Assembly: GCA_947650155.1 (NCBI GenBank)
Contig: CANSUS010000004.1
Span: 53,232 to 117,231, forward strand
Reading direction: 5' to 3'
DNA from: an uncultured Lachnospiraceae bacterium
GTDB taxonomy: Bacteria > Bacillota > Clostridia > Lachnospirales > Lachnospiraceae
DNA: 64,000 nt
Of the stretch, positions 53,630 to 63,577 are shown in pieces (within the stretch, counting starts at the first letter, position 1; the number at the start of each line of letters is the position of its first letter). The position numbers and the translations under genes are program-made. The notes under the pieces are model-generated. The model did no database searches. It had not been told where the DNA came from and saw only the letters and a program-made list of their open reading frames with translations.

Positions 53630-54886
53630 TCATTTCGCCTTTCTCATTACCTCGCGATGAATCAGCAGAGGTTCACTTTCTCCCTCTACAGACTGTCTGG
53701 TAATTACACAGCTTTCAATTGTATCATCTGACGGAATTCTGTACATTACATCCATCATAACACTTTCCATAATGGAGCGGAGTCCTCTCGCTCCTGTTTT
53801 TCTCTCAAACGCTTTATCTGCTATTGCCTCAATTGCATCTTCTTCAAATTTCAGATTCACATCATCAAATCCAAAGAGTTTCTGATATTGCTTGATTAAT
53901 GCATTTTTGGGCTCTTTTAATATACGTACAAGCGCTTTCCTGTCCAGACCTTCCAAAGTCACTGTGATCGGAACACGACCGACGAATTCCGGAATCAATC
54001 CGAATTTTACCAAATCTTGAGGCGTCACTTCACGAAGAAGTTCGCTGATCTCTTTCGTTGACTTATCAGCAACTTCTGCATTAAATCCGATAGATTTTCT
54101 GTCTAAACGTGTTTCCACGATTTTCTCAAGGCCATCAAAAGCGCCTCCACATATAAATAAAATATTAGAGGTATCAATCTGTATCAGTTCCTGATGAGGG
54201 TGCTTTCTGCCGCCCTGAGGCGGTACACTGGCGGTTGTACCTTCTATAATTTTAAGAAGCGCCTGTTGTACGCCCTCCCCGGATACATCTCTCGTAATGG
54301 AAACATTTTCACTCTTCTTTGTGATCTTATCAATCTCATCAATATACACAATACCATATTGTGCACGTTCTACATCATAATCCGCCGACTGGATTAATTT
54401 CAGAAGAATATTTTCAACATCTTCCCCTACATAACCCGCTTCTGTCAGTGTCGTTGCATCTGCAATCGCAAATGGCACATTTATAATTTTTGCAAGTGTC
54501 TGCGCAAGGAAAGTTTTACCGGACCCGGTCGGTCCCACCATGATAATATTGCTCTTTTGAAGCTCCACATCATCAATGTCCTTTTCAGCCATTACCCTTT
54601 TATAATGATTATAAACCGAAACTGCCAGAACTTTTTTAGCCGCTTCCTGACCAATCACATAATCGTCAAGAAACTCTTTGATCTCTACCGGTTTTAAAAG
54701 GTTAATGTCAAATTCTTCCCTGACCGGTTCTTCCTCGTATTCTTCTTCAATAATATCTGCACAAATATCCACACACTCATCGCAGATAAAAATCCCAGCA
54801 GGTCCTGCAATCAGCTTTCGCACCTGACTCTGCGTCTTATTACAAAACGAACATCTTATTTTATCGTCGGAATTTTTCCCCGCCAT
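53630..54886 (-). CDS. clpX: ClpX ATP-dependent unfoldase
   Basis: A 418-residue AAA+ unfoldase that feeds ClpP. The N-terminal zinc-binding domain has CSFCNKTQ and CDECVDIC (two Cys pairs). Walker A is [14 protein letters not shown] (about 112-125), Walker B YIDEIDKI, the pore loop region is near YVGEDVE, and sensor and arginine-finger segments occur near [10 protein letters not shown]. The length equals Bacillus ClpX. GGAGAGG precedes the ATG. It lies 38 bp after clpP in the tig-clpP-clpX-lon-engB run. Confidence 0.97.
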   Translation of the reverse strand: MAGKNSDDKIRCSFCNKTQSQVRKLIAGPAGIFICDECVDICADIIEEEYEEEPVREEFDINLLKPVEIKEFLDDYVIGQEAAKKVLAVSVYNHYKRVMAEKDIDDVELQKSNIIMVGPTGSGKTFLAQTLAKIINVPFAIADATTLTEAGYVGEDVENILLKLIQSADYDVERAQYGIVYIDEIDKITKKSENVSITRDVSGEGVQQALLKIIEGTTASVPPQGGRKHPHQELIQIDTSNILFICGGAFDGLEKIVETRLDRKSIGFNAEVADKSTKEISELLREVTPQDLVKFGLIPEFVGRVPITVTLEGLDRKALVRILKEPKNALIKQYQKLFGFDDVNLKFEEDAIEAIADKAFERKTGARGLRSIMESVMMDVMYRIPSDDTIESCVITRQSVEGESEPLLIHREVMRKAK

Positions 54887-54924
54887 CTTTCTTTCCTCTC
54901 CACTTTATATCATTTCGCCGGGAA

Positions 54925-55530
54925 TTACCGGATTCCCTTTTCTGCTTCACCATGTGTCGTAAAGATATGGTCGATCAGCCCATACTCTTTCGCTTCTTCC
55001 GCTGTTTTCCAGTTATCTCTTTCCGTATCCGCCGACACCACATCTATATCTTTCCCACAGTTTTCCGCTAAAATACGGTTCAATTTCTGCTTTGTCTGCA
55101 AAATATGTTTTGCTGCTATTTCAATTTCTGTTGCCTGTCCCTGCGCACCGCCAAGAGGCTGATGGATCATGATCTCTGCATTGGGAAGCGCAAATCTTTT
55201 TCCTTTTGCACCGCCTGCAAGCAAAAAGGCGCCCATACTTGCAGCCATTCCAATACAATTGGTGGACACGTCACATTTTACAAACTGCATCGTATCATAA
55301 ATAGCCATTCCGGCAGTCACAGAACCACCCGGGCTGTTGATATATAAGTGAATATCCTTTTCCGGATCTTCTGCTTCCAAAAACAGAAGCTGTGCCACCA
55401 CAAGGCTTGCTGTAGTATCGTTTACCTCTTCTCCTAAAAATATGATTCTTTCTTTTAACAGTCTTGAATAAATATCATAGGAACGCTCTCCTCTGCTTGT
55501 TTGTTCAATGACATAAGGTACTAAACTCAT
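54925..55530 (-). CDS. clpP: ClpP serine protease subunit
   Basis: A 201-residue peptidase that forms tetradecameric chambers. The catalytic triad is visible: Ser in [15 protein letters not shown] (about 98), His in [10 protein letters not shown] (about 123), Asp in DTERDNW (about 172). The N-terminal LVPYVIEQT and handle-helix regions are intact. GGAGG precedes the ATG. It follows tig after a 13-bp hairpin and is cotranscribed with clpX. Confidence 0.97.
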   Translation of the reverse strand: MSLVPYVIEQTSRGERSYDIYSRLLKERIIFLGEEVNDTTASLVVAQLLFLEAEDPEKDIHLYINSPGGSVTAGMAIYDTMQFVKCDVSTNCIGMAASMGAFLLAGGAKGKRFALPNAEIMIHQPLGGAQGQATEIEIAAKHILQTKQKLNRILAENCGKDIDVVSADTERDNWKTAEEAKEYGLIDHIFTTHGEAEKGIR

Positions 55531-55565
55531 TTTCCTGCCTCCATTCTCCCATTCTAAAAACAGCC

Positions 55566-55599
55566 TTAGGTATCATATAAAATAACATATGATACCTAA
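55566..55599 (-). promoter_or_regulatory. Perfect hairpin between tig and clpP
   Basis: TTAGGTATCATAT (55566-55578) pairs perfectly with ATATGATACCTAA (55587-55599) over an 8-nt loop, 36 bp before the clpP ATG. It lacks a direct T-tract. It may end the tig transcript or be an operator. No CtsR-like heptads were recognised. It is the main feature of the 55531-55729 gap. Confidence 0.55.
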
Positions 55600-55729
55600 A
55601 TATACATTATCCTTATGCTACAGGATTTCATGCTGACTTCCATAACATGTTATCCTATATCAGTATCTTTTGCAATAAATTGGCAAAGGAATTAATACTT
55701 TTTTAATTTCCTGTTTCCGTTTCGTACTG

Positions 55730-57064
55730 TTAAGCTTCTTCTGTATCCTCTTTCTTTGCCTTTGCGGATTTTGATGCTTTTCCTTCTTTTGCATTCTCCA
55801 CTACAAAATCTACTGCTTTTCGGATCGCAATATCCTTTTTAATCTGTTCCACATGGTATGCGTCCAGTCTTTCTTTTACCTTTTCCACTTCCATCTGGTA
55901 AATTTCAGCCATCCTTGCGTACTCTTTCTCCAGGTCTTCGTCTGTCACTTCAAATTTCTCAGCCTCTGCAACAGCCTCTAATACCAGGCTGGAACGGATT
56001 CTCTTATCCGCCTGAGGTTTGATCTGTTCAAACATCAGCTGTTCGTTTAATCCTGTAAACTGGAAGTACTGTTCTAAAGAAAGCCCCTGCATCTGAAGTC
56101 TTCCTGCAAATTCATCCGCCATCTGTCTGATCTGCGTGGTAAGCATTGCTTCCGGAATCTCCATTTCAGAATCGGTAATAATCGCATCAATAACCGCTTC
56201 TTCCTTCCGGTTCTTTGCTTCCGTTTCTTTTCTTTCTGAAAGCTTTTTCTTAAGATCCTCTTTATATTCCGCCAGAGTCTCAAATTCTGAAACTTCACTT
56301 GCAAATTCATCATCCAGCTCTGGAAGTTCTTTTTCTTTGATTTCTTTTACGGTGCATTTAAATACAGCCGCTTTTCCCTTTAAATCTTCTGCATGATACT
56401 CCTGCGGGAAAGTCACACTGACCTCTGTCTCTTTTCCGATCTCAGCGCCCACAAGCTGCTCCTCAAATCCCGGAATAAACGCGCCCGAGCCAATAGTAAG
56501 CGGATAATTTTCCCCTTTACCGCCTTCAAAAGCAACACCGTCTACAAAACCTTCAAAATCAATTACTGTCATATCTCCGTCTTTGACTGCCCTGTCTTCT
56601 ACGGAAATTGTTCTTGCGTTATTTTCTCTTTCTTTATCAAGCGCGGCATTTACTTCTTCGTCGGTTACTTCTGTTTCGATTTTATCAATTTTAACGCCTT
56701 TATATTTTCCAAGCTTCACTTCCGGTTTTAATGCCACTTCTGCAGTAAAAATAAACGGTTTGCCTGCTTCAATCTGTGTTACGTCAATCTTAGGTGAAGA
56801 AACAATCTGCTCCTCACATTCGTCTAATGCTTTATCGTATGCGGACGGAATCAGAAAATTTGCTGCATCTTCATAAAATACTTCTTTTCCGTACATCTGC
56901 TCAATCATCTTGCGCGGAACTTTTCCTTTTCTGAATCCCGGGATGCTGATCTTTCCTTTATTTTTCTGATATGCTTTTTCAATTGCCCCTTCCAATTCCT
57001 CCGCCGGAACCTCAATGGTCAGCTTTGCCATATTATTTTCCAGTCTTTCCAGTTGTAAACTCAT
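55730..57064 (-). CDS. tig: Trigger factor
   Basis: A 444-residue ribosome-bound chaperone and prolyl isomerase. The N-terminal ribosome-binding domain (about 1-145) has the ribosome docking GFRKGKVPR. The FKBP-like PPIase domain (about 150-245) contains MTVIDFEGFVDGVAFEGG and IGSGAFIPGFEEQL. The C-terminal chaperone arms are helical (about 250-415), followed by a Lys/Ala-rich tail. AAGGAGG precedes the ATG. First gene of the tig-clpP-clpX-lon cluster. The 145-bp gap above it should hold the promoter. Confidence 0.97.
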   Translation of the reverse strand: MSLQLERLENNMAKLTIEVPAEELEGAIEKAYQKNKGKISIPGFRKGKVPRKMIEQMYGKEVFYEDAANFLIPSAYDKALDECEEQIVSSPKIDVTQIEAGKPFIFTAEVALKPEVKLGKYKGVKIDKIETEVTDEEVNAALDKERENNARTISVEDRAVKDGDMTVIDFEGFVDGVAFEGGKGENYPLTIGSGAFIPGFEEQLVGAEIGKETEVSVTFPQEYHAEDLKGKAAVFKCTVKEIKEKELPELDDEFASEVSEFETLAEYKEDLKKKLSERKETEAKNRKEEAVIDAIITDSEMEIPEAMLTTQIRQMADEFAGRLQMQGLSLEQYFQFTGLNEQLMFEQIKPQADKRIRSSLVLEAVAEAEKFEVTDEDLEKEYARMAEIYQMEVEKVKERLDAYHVEQIKKDIAIRKAVDFVVENAKEGKASKSAKAKKEDTEEA

Positions 57065-57209
57065 GTTACTCTTCCTCCTTAAATGCCTCTTATCTTAATC
57101 AGATATATTATTTTGCAAACTTCCGTACAATCAAGGGAAGAATGCATGTTTTTTATACTTTCCATAATCACAGTCATTTTACGATTATAGCACAACAAAA
57201 ATAAATTGT

Positions 57210-57446
57210 CTATGGTGCATAAATAACTTTAGAGGAAATTCCTTTTATCATACCGATTTTTCCTGAAAGAGCACTGATTTTATCCTGAGGCGCATTCATT
57301 GCAATGCTGATAATGGAAACATCCTTTTCTTTATATGGCACTCCCATCCTCCCAAGAATATATTCGCTGTATTCATGTAAAAGATCATTCAATTTTTCTA
57401 CTTCTTCCCTGTTTTTCACAATAATCCCCAAAAGCGCAATTCGCAT
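57210..57446 (-). CDS. TM1266-type iron-only hydrogenase system regulator
   Basis: A 78-residue NikR-C-like ACT fold protein: MRIALLGIIVKN start, LHEYSEYILGRMGVPYKE, ISIAMNAPQDKISALSGKIG and a C-terminal KVIYAP. Matches the small TM1266 family usually found near FeFe-hydrogenase maturation genes, where it is assumed to regulate. Here it follows a NitT/TauT-like ABC operon instead. ATG 57446 has GGAAGA upstream; a start at 57473 would overlap the previous gene by 8 bp. Confidence 0.85.
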   Translation of the reverse strand: MRIALLGIIVKNREEVEKLNDLLHEYSEYILGRMGVPYKEKDVSIISIAMNAPQDKISALSGKIGMIKGISSKVIYAP

Positions 57447-57465
57447 GTTATCTTCCTTTTCCCTC

Positions 57466-58860
57466 TTATCCATCGGACTCCTCTCCTATCTGATCCCATT
57501 GTACTAATTGCGCCGACAGTTTCTCCACTTCCTCAATCTGGTGGGTCGCCACAATCATTGTCCTTTTATTCCTGTAACGTAAAATAAAATCGATGGTCCT
57601 CTTTTTCGTTTCCTCATCTAACCCCGTAAAGGGCTCGTCCAGCAAGAGCCAGCCGCTGTCGCACAAAAGCGCCCTTGCAATCGCCGTCCTTCTTTTCATT
57701 CCGCCGCTTAACTGTTCTACAGGCTGTCCCAGACATTCCTCCGGCAGAATTTCTGAAAGAACGCTTTTTATCTCCTCTTCTGTCCTTCCCTTTGCAGCGA
57801 CCATACTGATATTTCTGACAGGCGTTTCCTTTTCACAGAGCCGGTTTTCCTGAAAAACCACCCCGCATCTTCCCTGGGGAACAGCAATGTTTCCCTGTTC
57901 AAAGTCCGTAAGCCCCAAAAAAATCCGGAACAATGTAGTTTTTCCGCATCCCGACTTTCCCATAAGCGCATGAATCCTGCTGCCGGAAAAAATGTGGCTG
58001 ATATTGGTAAAGATATGCTTTTCTCCATAATGTTTGGAAAGACTGCTTATCACTATGTCTCCGCTGTTTTCCTTTTTTTCGTCCGTACAAATTTTTAACG
58101 GAACCGGTTTTATTTTTGCGTTTCCCAGTAAAGCAAGCAGTAAAAGAAAGCCTTTTTCAAACAGGAAACTGAGTGCGATAACGACAAATGTCCACGCAAA
58201 CAGGCCTGCCGTATCTAAATATATTTTAGACATATAGATTCTCTCACCAATGGAAAAATCCGGCGTACCGATCACTTCCGCTGCAACTCCCGCTTTAAAA
58301 CTCATTCCCAAAGCCACTTTGGAGCCGCTTATTAAAAACGGCATAAAAGACGGGCGGTAAATAAAAAAAATCCGGTTCCGCAAGGGCATCTTGAATATCT
58401 GCGCCATTTCCAAAAGTTCTGCATCCGTATTTCTCACGCCTTCCAAAACATTCTGATAAATAATCGGGAGCGCCATAAGAAAGGTGACGGATATGGAAAG
58501 TTTTTCAGAACCCGTAAATATCAGCAGAAGGACAACAAAGGACGCCACCGGAACCGCTTTCATAAACTGCAAAAGCGGTGATAGAAACTTCTCCAATAAT
58601 AGATGTCCGGCGGACAATACCCCGAGGAACACTCCTGTAATAAATGCCAGCATAAATCCCGCAAAAATATGGAGAAAAGAGTTTCCCACCGTCTTCCAGA
58701 AAGAGATTGCAAAAATATGTTCTTCCAGATATGCAGCAGCTTCAAACGGACCTGAAAGCAATATGGAATTGTGTAAGCAAAGGGAAAGCCCCTGCCAGAC
58801 AAGCAGCCAGAAAACAGTAATCCCTGCTCTGCTTAAAAGCTTCCCTGCACTCCCACGCAT
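57466..58860 (-). CDS. Fused ABC permease-ATPase (NitT/TauT-like)
   Basis: A 464-residue fusion. Residues about 1-250 are a SsuC/TauC-type permease with six helices and a coupling EGVRNTDAELLEMAQIFK (EAA-like) loop. Residues about 265-460 are an ABC ATPase with Walker A MGKSGCGKTT, Q-loop VVFQENRL, signature EQLSGGMKRRTAIARAL, Walker B WLLLDEPFTG and the switch His in VATHQIEE. These subunits are usually separate genes. No second permease is needed if it dimerises. It would import a small organic solute with the lipoprotein encoded upstream at 62342. TM1266 regulator follows; the GGDEF gene precedes by 37 bp. Confidence 0.9.
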   Translation of the reverse strand: MRGSAGKLLSRAGITVFWLLVWQGLSLCLHNSILLSGPFEAAAYLEEHIFAISFWKTVGNSFLHIFAGFMLAFITGVFLGVLSAGHLLLEKFLSPLLQFMKAVPVASFVVLLLIFTGSEKLSISVTFLMALPIIYQNVLEGVRNTDAELLEMAQIFKMPLRNRIFFIYRPSFMPFLISGSKVALGMSFKAGVAAEVIGTPDFSIGERIYMSKIYLDTAGLFAWTFVVIALSFLFEKGFLLLLALLGNAKIKPVPLKICTDEKKENSGDIVISSLSKHYGEKHIFTNISHIFSGSRIHALMGKSGCGKTTLFRIFLGLTDFEQGNIAVPQGRCGVVFQENRLCEKETPVRNISMVAAKGRTEEEIKSVLSEILPEECLGQPVEQLSGGMKRRTAIARALLCDSGWLLLDEPFTGLDEETKKRTIDFILRYRNKRTMIVATHQIEEVEKLSAQLVQWDQIGEESDG

Positions 58861-58897
58861 GAATCTTTTGTCTTCGTCTGTTTTATCATTTACTTCT

Positions 58898-61800
58898 TTA
58901 ATCGGAATATTTCACATCTCCTTTGGTGGAATGCTTGATTGTATAAAGTACCGCATCCGCTTTTTGAATCGCTTCCGCAATTTTATCTTCATCCGTAATA
59001 TCTGTAACGGCTGCAATTCCAATAGAGCAGGATAACTCTTTCTCTTTTGGAATCCCGACTTCTTTTCCCGTCATCTGCGATATAATCTCTGCAAATCCCT
59101 GCTTTTCCTTTATCGTCCGAAGAATATCCTTTCCCAGTTCTGTTGCATTATATTTATCTACATAGGAAAGGCTGATCAGAAATTCGTCGCCGCCGTATCT
59201 TGTAACGAAACCGCTCTCTTTTGTAGCTGTGCGCAGTATTTCTGCCACTTCCTGCAAAATGCGGTCGCCTGCCGCATGACCAAAAGTATCGTTATAGTAC
59301 TTGAAATTATCCAGATCAATATAGAGAAACGTCATGTCTTTCGTTACTTGATTCTCTACCCATTCCGTAATCTTCTGATAAAATCCATCCCGGTTGTAAA
59401 GTGCAGTCAGATAATCCGTAACCGCTGATTTTTCCAGCCTGATATTAATCTTTCGGATCTCTTCTTCATTCTCCAGTTTTTCAATGGAATTTTGTAATTG
59501 CAGCAGTACCTGATTAAAAAATTCCATATCGCTTTCATCCAGCATGAACTTTGTAACCGGCGCATTCCAATTGTCTTTCATAAGAATGTACATAATAAAG
59601 ACACTGTCTAATTCTTCATTGCTATAGTAAGGAAGTCCTACCATAGAGCAGACTTTCGTCGTTCCGAAAAGGGAAACGATCCTGTTATACTCCACATGGT
59701 TTTTACGAAGTTTGGAAGTCACAAAACCGGAACGGTGTGCGGTAAAATACTCTGTGACCGCCTGGATGTCTTCCCTGCTTAAAAGTACCTGTTTTGTATC
59801 ATAAATAATATTGGGCGTCCCATCCTGATACCGGATATATACCATTGCATCAAGGCTGAAATTTGACATTACCGTATTCAGGGCATTTTCCACAAGATAC
59901 GAAAAGCTTTTTCCCGAAATATCAATAATCTTCTGCCAGACAGAGATAAATCCCATTTTCTTACGAAGCGCTTCATAATTTTTGGCAATTCCCGCCTGTT
60001 TTGTCGCCGTCTGTATTTCAATCAGTGTCACATCCGAAAGTTCTGCTACTGTTTCGTGCGCCTGTTTATATGTGATTCCCCTGCCTGCCGCTTCCAGCAT
60101 TTTCATCTTTTCCGTAACATTGCACTTTTGCGCATAAACCATTCCTTTTTCCAGTTCTCCGGCCGCTTCTTTTTCCCTTCCCATCTTCCGTAAAAGCTCC
60201 GCCAGTGAAATCTCATACTGGACTACGCTGAAAAACTGATTGCCTACCGACCTTTCCATATAGCCTCTTGCCAGTTCCATAAAAGAACTGGCTTCTTTTA
60301 GATGATTTTTATCCGTTTCCGTCAAAGCACTGACATAGTAGTAAAGAAAAATATCATCATCACATGCGGTATAAGACAGATCCAGGCTCTGACTTTCTTC
60401 CTGTGCTGTCCGCTTTAAAATATGCCCCAGAAACTGTTTGCTGTTTTCCAGATAAATCCTTGTATTGTATCCCATTCCAAGCCGATAGCTGCAAAGAGCC
60501 AGAAGTCCGAATATTTTGGAAATATTACATACCCGCAGATCGTTTAAATGCAGGATGTTGATAATCTTCATGCAAGTCAGAAGATAATTGTATGCCGCCT
60601 CATTTTCCCCGGCAAGAATACAGTTTGTTGCCATATTATACAAAGTCTCTCCTACATAATACATCAGGTTCAGGCGGTAATAAATCATAATCGCTTTATT
60701 GTAATAACGGTTTGCCTCTTCATACTGTTCTGCGGCGCAGCTGCTGTATCCAAGTCCGTTATAAATATCCGCCAGCTTTACCGGATCTTTATCTCCTACA
60801 ATTTCCATTGATTTATAATAATAATGATTCGTTACCTGAAAGATTCCATGAGAAGAGGAAAGCATAATATTTTTTCTGTATGCGGTAAGCATGAGATTCT
60901 CATTTTTAAGTTTTCTTGCAAGTTCGATCCCCTTCTTAAAGTAGACGAGATTTTCTCCAATCTCCCCCTCTTCTTTAAAAAGGCTGATTTCATTGTCATA
61001 TGCAAATATATAAGTATATGCCAGATGATTTTCGTATTGATACTGAACCGCTTTCTCAATAAACGCATCGGATATTTCCGTATTGGTCTTACAAAAAAAG
61101 ATATTATGCCATCCTGACATTCTGACCATGATTTTTAACAGATCCGCCTTAAAAATGTTCAGACCGTCCATTCCTTCTCCTGCCAGTTCTATACACGTAT
61201 TGGCACACTCCTTTGCTGCCTTCAGATTGCCGTTATACATTTGTGTCTGTCCCAAAATATAATGATACCAGAACCGTTTCTCCAGGTTCCTGGTCTTTTT
61301 TTGCAATACCTGCAGCTTATCGCATAAAAGCAATGCATTCGGTACATCGGAATGTATGGAAATCACTGCGTACAGGGCAAAAAATCCAAAAACAATATTC
61401 TCATCAATGGACAGTTTATCTACCTCTATTTTACGATAAATAATTGACAGATAATATTGTGCCTGTTCAAAATCAAGAAGATAATACATATTTTGCAGTT
61501 TTATCATGTATTCATCAAGATCATGGCTGGTAAAATGAAAATAGCTTCCCTCTTCTTCTGTTCTTGTCTCACTTTCCACACCACCGTCTACAATACAATT
61601 GTAATCTTCCAGTGTTTCCACCCAGTTTTCCCATGTATTTACCATATGAGGCAGTGGAATGTAGAGCTCGTTAAAAGCGCCGTAAACGTATATGTTCTCC
61701 CCGCCCTCTTCAAACAACCGCTGCAGCAGTAAAATCGCAGACTGCGATGCCATATTCAGATTGTCCAGAACAAAAAACATCGGATACCGTTTTGACAGTG

Positions 61801-62221
61801 CCATAAGCATCCCTGCAATGGATCTTATCATCTGTTCTTTTTCATAGAAAAGCTCATCCATCAGGACCTCTTCTGTCCGCGCATAAACAGACTCTGCAAG
61901 CGCTGCCTCAAAGACAGACTTTTGCAGGGGATATACCGGAAATTGAGAAATAAACTCTTCCGGTGTTTTATTCTGCTCATAAGTCTGATAGATATTTCTT
62001 ATCATCGTCAAAAAGGGTTCAAATGCTTCTGCCATTTTATAAGCATTAAAATGTTTATAGCAGACATGCAGCCCGGGATAGGCCTGCTGCATTTTATCCG
62101 CATCTTCCTTTGTGATTTCAAATGTATTGTAATGCCTGATGATTGTAAACTGCTTTGGCTGCTTTTTGCCGATCAAATTTTCTACGACCGGAGCTATAGC
62201 CGATTCATAATATGTTCCCAT
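58898..62221 (-). CDS. Large TPR-containing diguanylate cyclase (GGDEF)
   Basis: An 1107-residue soluble protein. The N-terminal part (about 1-220) looks like a degenerate AAA/STAND ATPase: a Walker B-like FFVLDNLNMAS remains but no P-loop is visible. A long TPR-like helical region follows (about 230-720; repeated AEQYEEANRYYNKAI-type units), then a GAF-like segment (about 760-910), a coiled coil, and a C-terminal GGDEF domain (about 935-1100) with intact RYGGDEFLIS and YIDLDNFKYYND. No RxxD inhibitory site is at the usual place. It should make cyclic-di-GMP in response to protein or ligand signals. It lies inside an ABC uptake operon, between the binding protein and the permease-ATPase. Confidence 0.9.
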   Translation of the reverse strand: MGTYYESAIAPVVENLIGKKQPKQFTIIRHYNTFEITKEDADKMQQAYPGLHVCYKHFNAYKMAEAFEPFLTMIRNIYQTYEQNKTPEEFISQFPVYPLQKSVFEAALAESVYARTEEVLMDELFYEKEQMIRSIAGMLMALSKRYPMFFVLDNLNMASQSAILLLQRLFEEGGENIYVYGAFNELYIPLPHMVNTWENWVETLEDYNCIVDGGVESETRTEEEGSYFHFTSHDLDEYMIKLQNMYYLLDFEQAQYYLSIIYRKIEVDKLSIDENIVFGFFALYAVISIHSDVPNALLLCDKLQVLQKKTRNLEKRFWYHYILGQTQMYNGNLKAAKECANTCIELAGEGMDGLNIFKADLLKIMVRMSGWHNIFFCKTNTEISDAFIEKAVQYQYENHLAYTYIFAYDNEISLFKEEGEIGENLVYFKKGIELARKLKNENLMLTAYRKNIMLSSSHGIFQVTNHYYYKSMEIVGDKDPVKLADIYNGLGYSSCAAEQYEEANRYYNKAIMIYYRLNLMYYVGETLYNMATNCILAGENEAAYNYLLTCMKIINILHLNDLRVCNISKIFGLLALCSYRLGMGYNTRIYLENSKQFLGHILKRTAQEESQSLDLSYTACDDDIFLYYYVSALTETDKNHLKEASSFMELARGYMERSVGNQFFSVVQYEISLAELLRKMGREKEAAGELEKGMVYAQKCNVTEKMKMLEAAGRGITYKQAHETVAELSDVTLIEIQTATKQAGIAKNYEALRKKMGFISVWQKIIDISGKSFSYLVENALNTVMSNFSLDAMVYIRYQDGTPNIIYDTKQVLLSREDIQAVTEYFTAHRSGFVTSKLRKNHVEYNRIVSLFGTTKVCSMVGLPYYSNEELDSVFIMYILMKDNWNAPVTKFMLDESDMEFFNQVLLQLQNSIEKLENEEEIRKINIRLEKSAVTDYLTALYNRDGFYQKITEWVENQVTKDMTFLYIDLDNFKYYNDTFGHAAGDRILQEVAEILRTATKESGFVTRYGGDEFLISLSYVDKYNATELGKDILRTIKEKQGFAEIISQMTGKEVGIPKEKELSCSIGIAAVTDITDEDKIAEAIQKADAVLYTIKHSTKGDVKYSD

Positions 62222-62341
62222 AAAATCATACCTTCCGATACCAGCATTTTCGCATTCCCTTTTCGTACCTGTAAATACCTATAATCATCATATCACGAAA
62301 ATTTGCGAAACACCACATCAAAATAGCAGGATTTTCGGCAT

Positions 62342-63370
62342 TTAAAAGGCGCCGTAATAGAAATCGTCACCCGGAAGTGTTCCGCCGATACTTTCCGGAT
62401 TTTGTTCCATTAATACCGAAAGATACCCTGAAAGCGCTGTTTTCATCTTCTCTTTGTCTATATAAGTAATATTACATTCCGGAATTGCCTTTGCCGCCAC
62501 CGCCGCTTTTTCTATAATTCCTTTTTCCGCCGCTAACTGCGCTGTTTCTTCCACGTGATCATTGGCATATTGCGCGCTTTCTTGATGCTCTTTTAAGAAC
62601 TCCTTCACCGCCGCTTCATTTTCCTGTAAAAATTCATTTCTTACAATAGTTACCCCCGTAACCAGCTCACTGCCCTCTGTTCCCTGCACTGCACGCCATT
62701 CTTCTGTCAGATCAAAAACAACCTGCAGACTTTCATTTTGTGCGCATGCCGCCGTTACAAAAGGCTGGGGTAAAAGCCCAATGCTTTCCGGTTCGTTTGC
62801 AAGCACTGCGGCAACCTCTGCTGCCTCTGATTTATATTCCAGTGTAATCTCTTCTTCACTGATACCATTCTGTTCCAGAATGTAATGAAGCGCATAATCC
62901 GGCGTCGTCCCCTTTCCTGTCAGATAAACTGTTTTTCCTTTTAAATCTTTCATACTTGCAAAAGAAGTATCTGCAGATACCATATACAGTACTCCAAGCG
63001 TATTAATGTCAATGACAGAAATACCGCCCTGCGTTTTATTATAAAGTATGCCTGCCACATTAGCCGGTACAAGTGCAATATCCAGTTCTCCCTGAATGAT
63101 CATCGGAAGCAGCGCATCCGCCGCAGTCTCCATCGTAAACGTATAGGAATTGACTGTTGTCCCCTCCTGTGCGTCCTTCATCAGTTTCATAAGCCCGATA
63201 GAAGTCGGCCCTTTCAAAGATCCCACACGGATCTGCACATTTTGCACATTCGCTCCTTCCGCCTCTTTTGGACTGCTTTGAGTTGTCTGTGAACCACCGC
63301 ATCCCGTCATCGCAAATAATGACATGGCGGCCGACAATATCAATGCTGTTACTTTCCCTTTCCTGTTCAT
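62342..63370 (-). CDS. ABC substrate-binding lipoprotein (NMT1/SsuA-like)
   Basis: A 342-residue lipoprotein. Signal peptide with lipobox AMTGC (Cys about 24), then a two-lobe periplasmic-type fold: VQIRVGSLKGPTSIGLMKLM, LDIALVPANVAGILYN, KDLKGKTVYLTGKGTTPDY. This pattern fits the NitT/TauT/THI5-like binding proteins that deliver sulfonates, thiamine precursors or similar solutes. Partner of the fused permease-ATPase at 57466. GGAGGAG precedes the ATG. The leader upstream ends in a T-rich hairpin, so expression may be attenuated. Confidence 0.9.
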   Translation of the reverse strand: MNRKGKVTALILSAAMSLFAMTGCGGSQTTQSSPKEAEGANVQNVQIRVGSLKGPTSIGLMKLMKDAQEGTTVNSYTFTMETAADALLPMIIQGELDIALVPANVAGILYNKTQGGISVIDINTLGVLYMVSADTSFASMKDLKGKTVYLTGKGTTPDYALHYILEQNGISEEEITLEYKSEAAEVAAVLANEPESIGLLPQPFVTAACAQNESLQVVFDLTEEWRAVQGTEGSELVTGVTIVRNEFLQENEAAVKEFLKEHQESAQYANDHVEETAQLAAEKGIIEKAAVAAKAIPECNITYIDKEKMKTALSGYLSVLMEQNPESIGGTLPGDDFYYGAF

Positions 63371-63548
63371 ACCGCTTGCTCCTCCTTCTTTTTCCCGTTA
63401 CCGTACAGCGCATAAAAAAAGCGCCGAAAGGCGCAATATAAGCATAAAAAATAATATCCGCCTTTTTTCTCAGAACATATCTTTGAAATCAGTTGACCTG
63501 TATATTTTTGATTCCCCGTCAGAAACTATCTTTCAGGTTATCAGAAAT
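63371..63548 (-). promoter_or_regulatory. Long leader with terminator hairpin upstream of the binding protein
   Basis: From the predicted start near 63542 to the ATG is about 172 nt. The leader has a possible ACCTG/CAGGT stem enclosing a smaller hairpin, and ends with a GCGCC-TTTC-GGCGC hairpin followed by seven T (63414-63434), a full intrinsic terminator only about 44 nt before the gene. This is the layout of an attenuator or riboswitch. No TPP, SAM, purine, guanidine or cyclic-di-GMP core was recognised. The terminator could also simply stop readthrough from upstream. Confidence 0.5.
63414..63434 (-). terminator. Intrinsic terminator in the leader
   Basis: GCGCC and GGCGC arms (63421-63425 with 63430-63434), tetraloop, then seven T on the minus strand. 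It lies within the leader of the binding-protein gene. Confidence 0.85.
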
Positions 63549-63577
63549 ATTATAACATAAACCGAAAGTTTCGTCTA
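63549..63577 (-). promoter_or_regulatory. Promoter of the ABC/GGDEF operon
   Basis: On the minus strand TAGACG (63572-63577), 17 nt, then TATAAT (63549-63554) with an extended TG (TGTTATAAT, identical to the box before the structured RNA at 30.2 kb). It overlaps the stop codon of the recombinase remnant. Confidence 0.6.

Noticed and set aside
63414..63434. Part of a REP/CRISPR-like repeat array
   Set aside because: It is a single hairpin with a T-tract and no neighbouring copies, best explained as a terminator.
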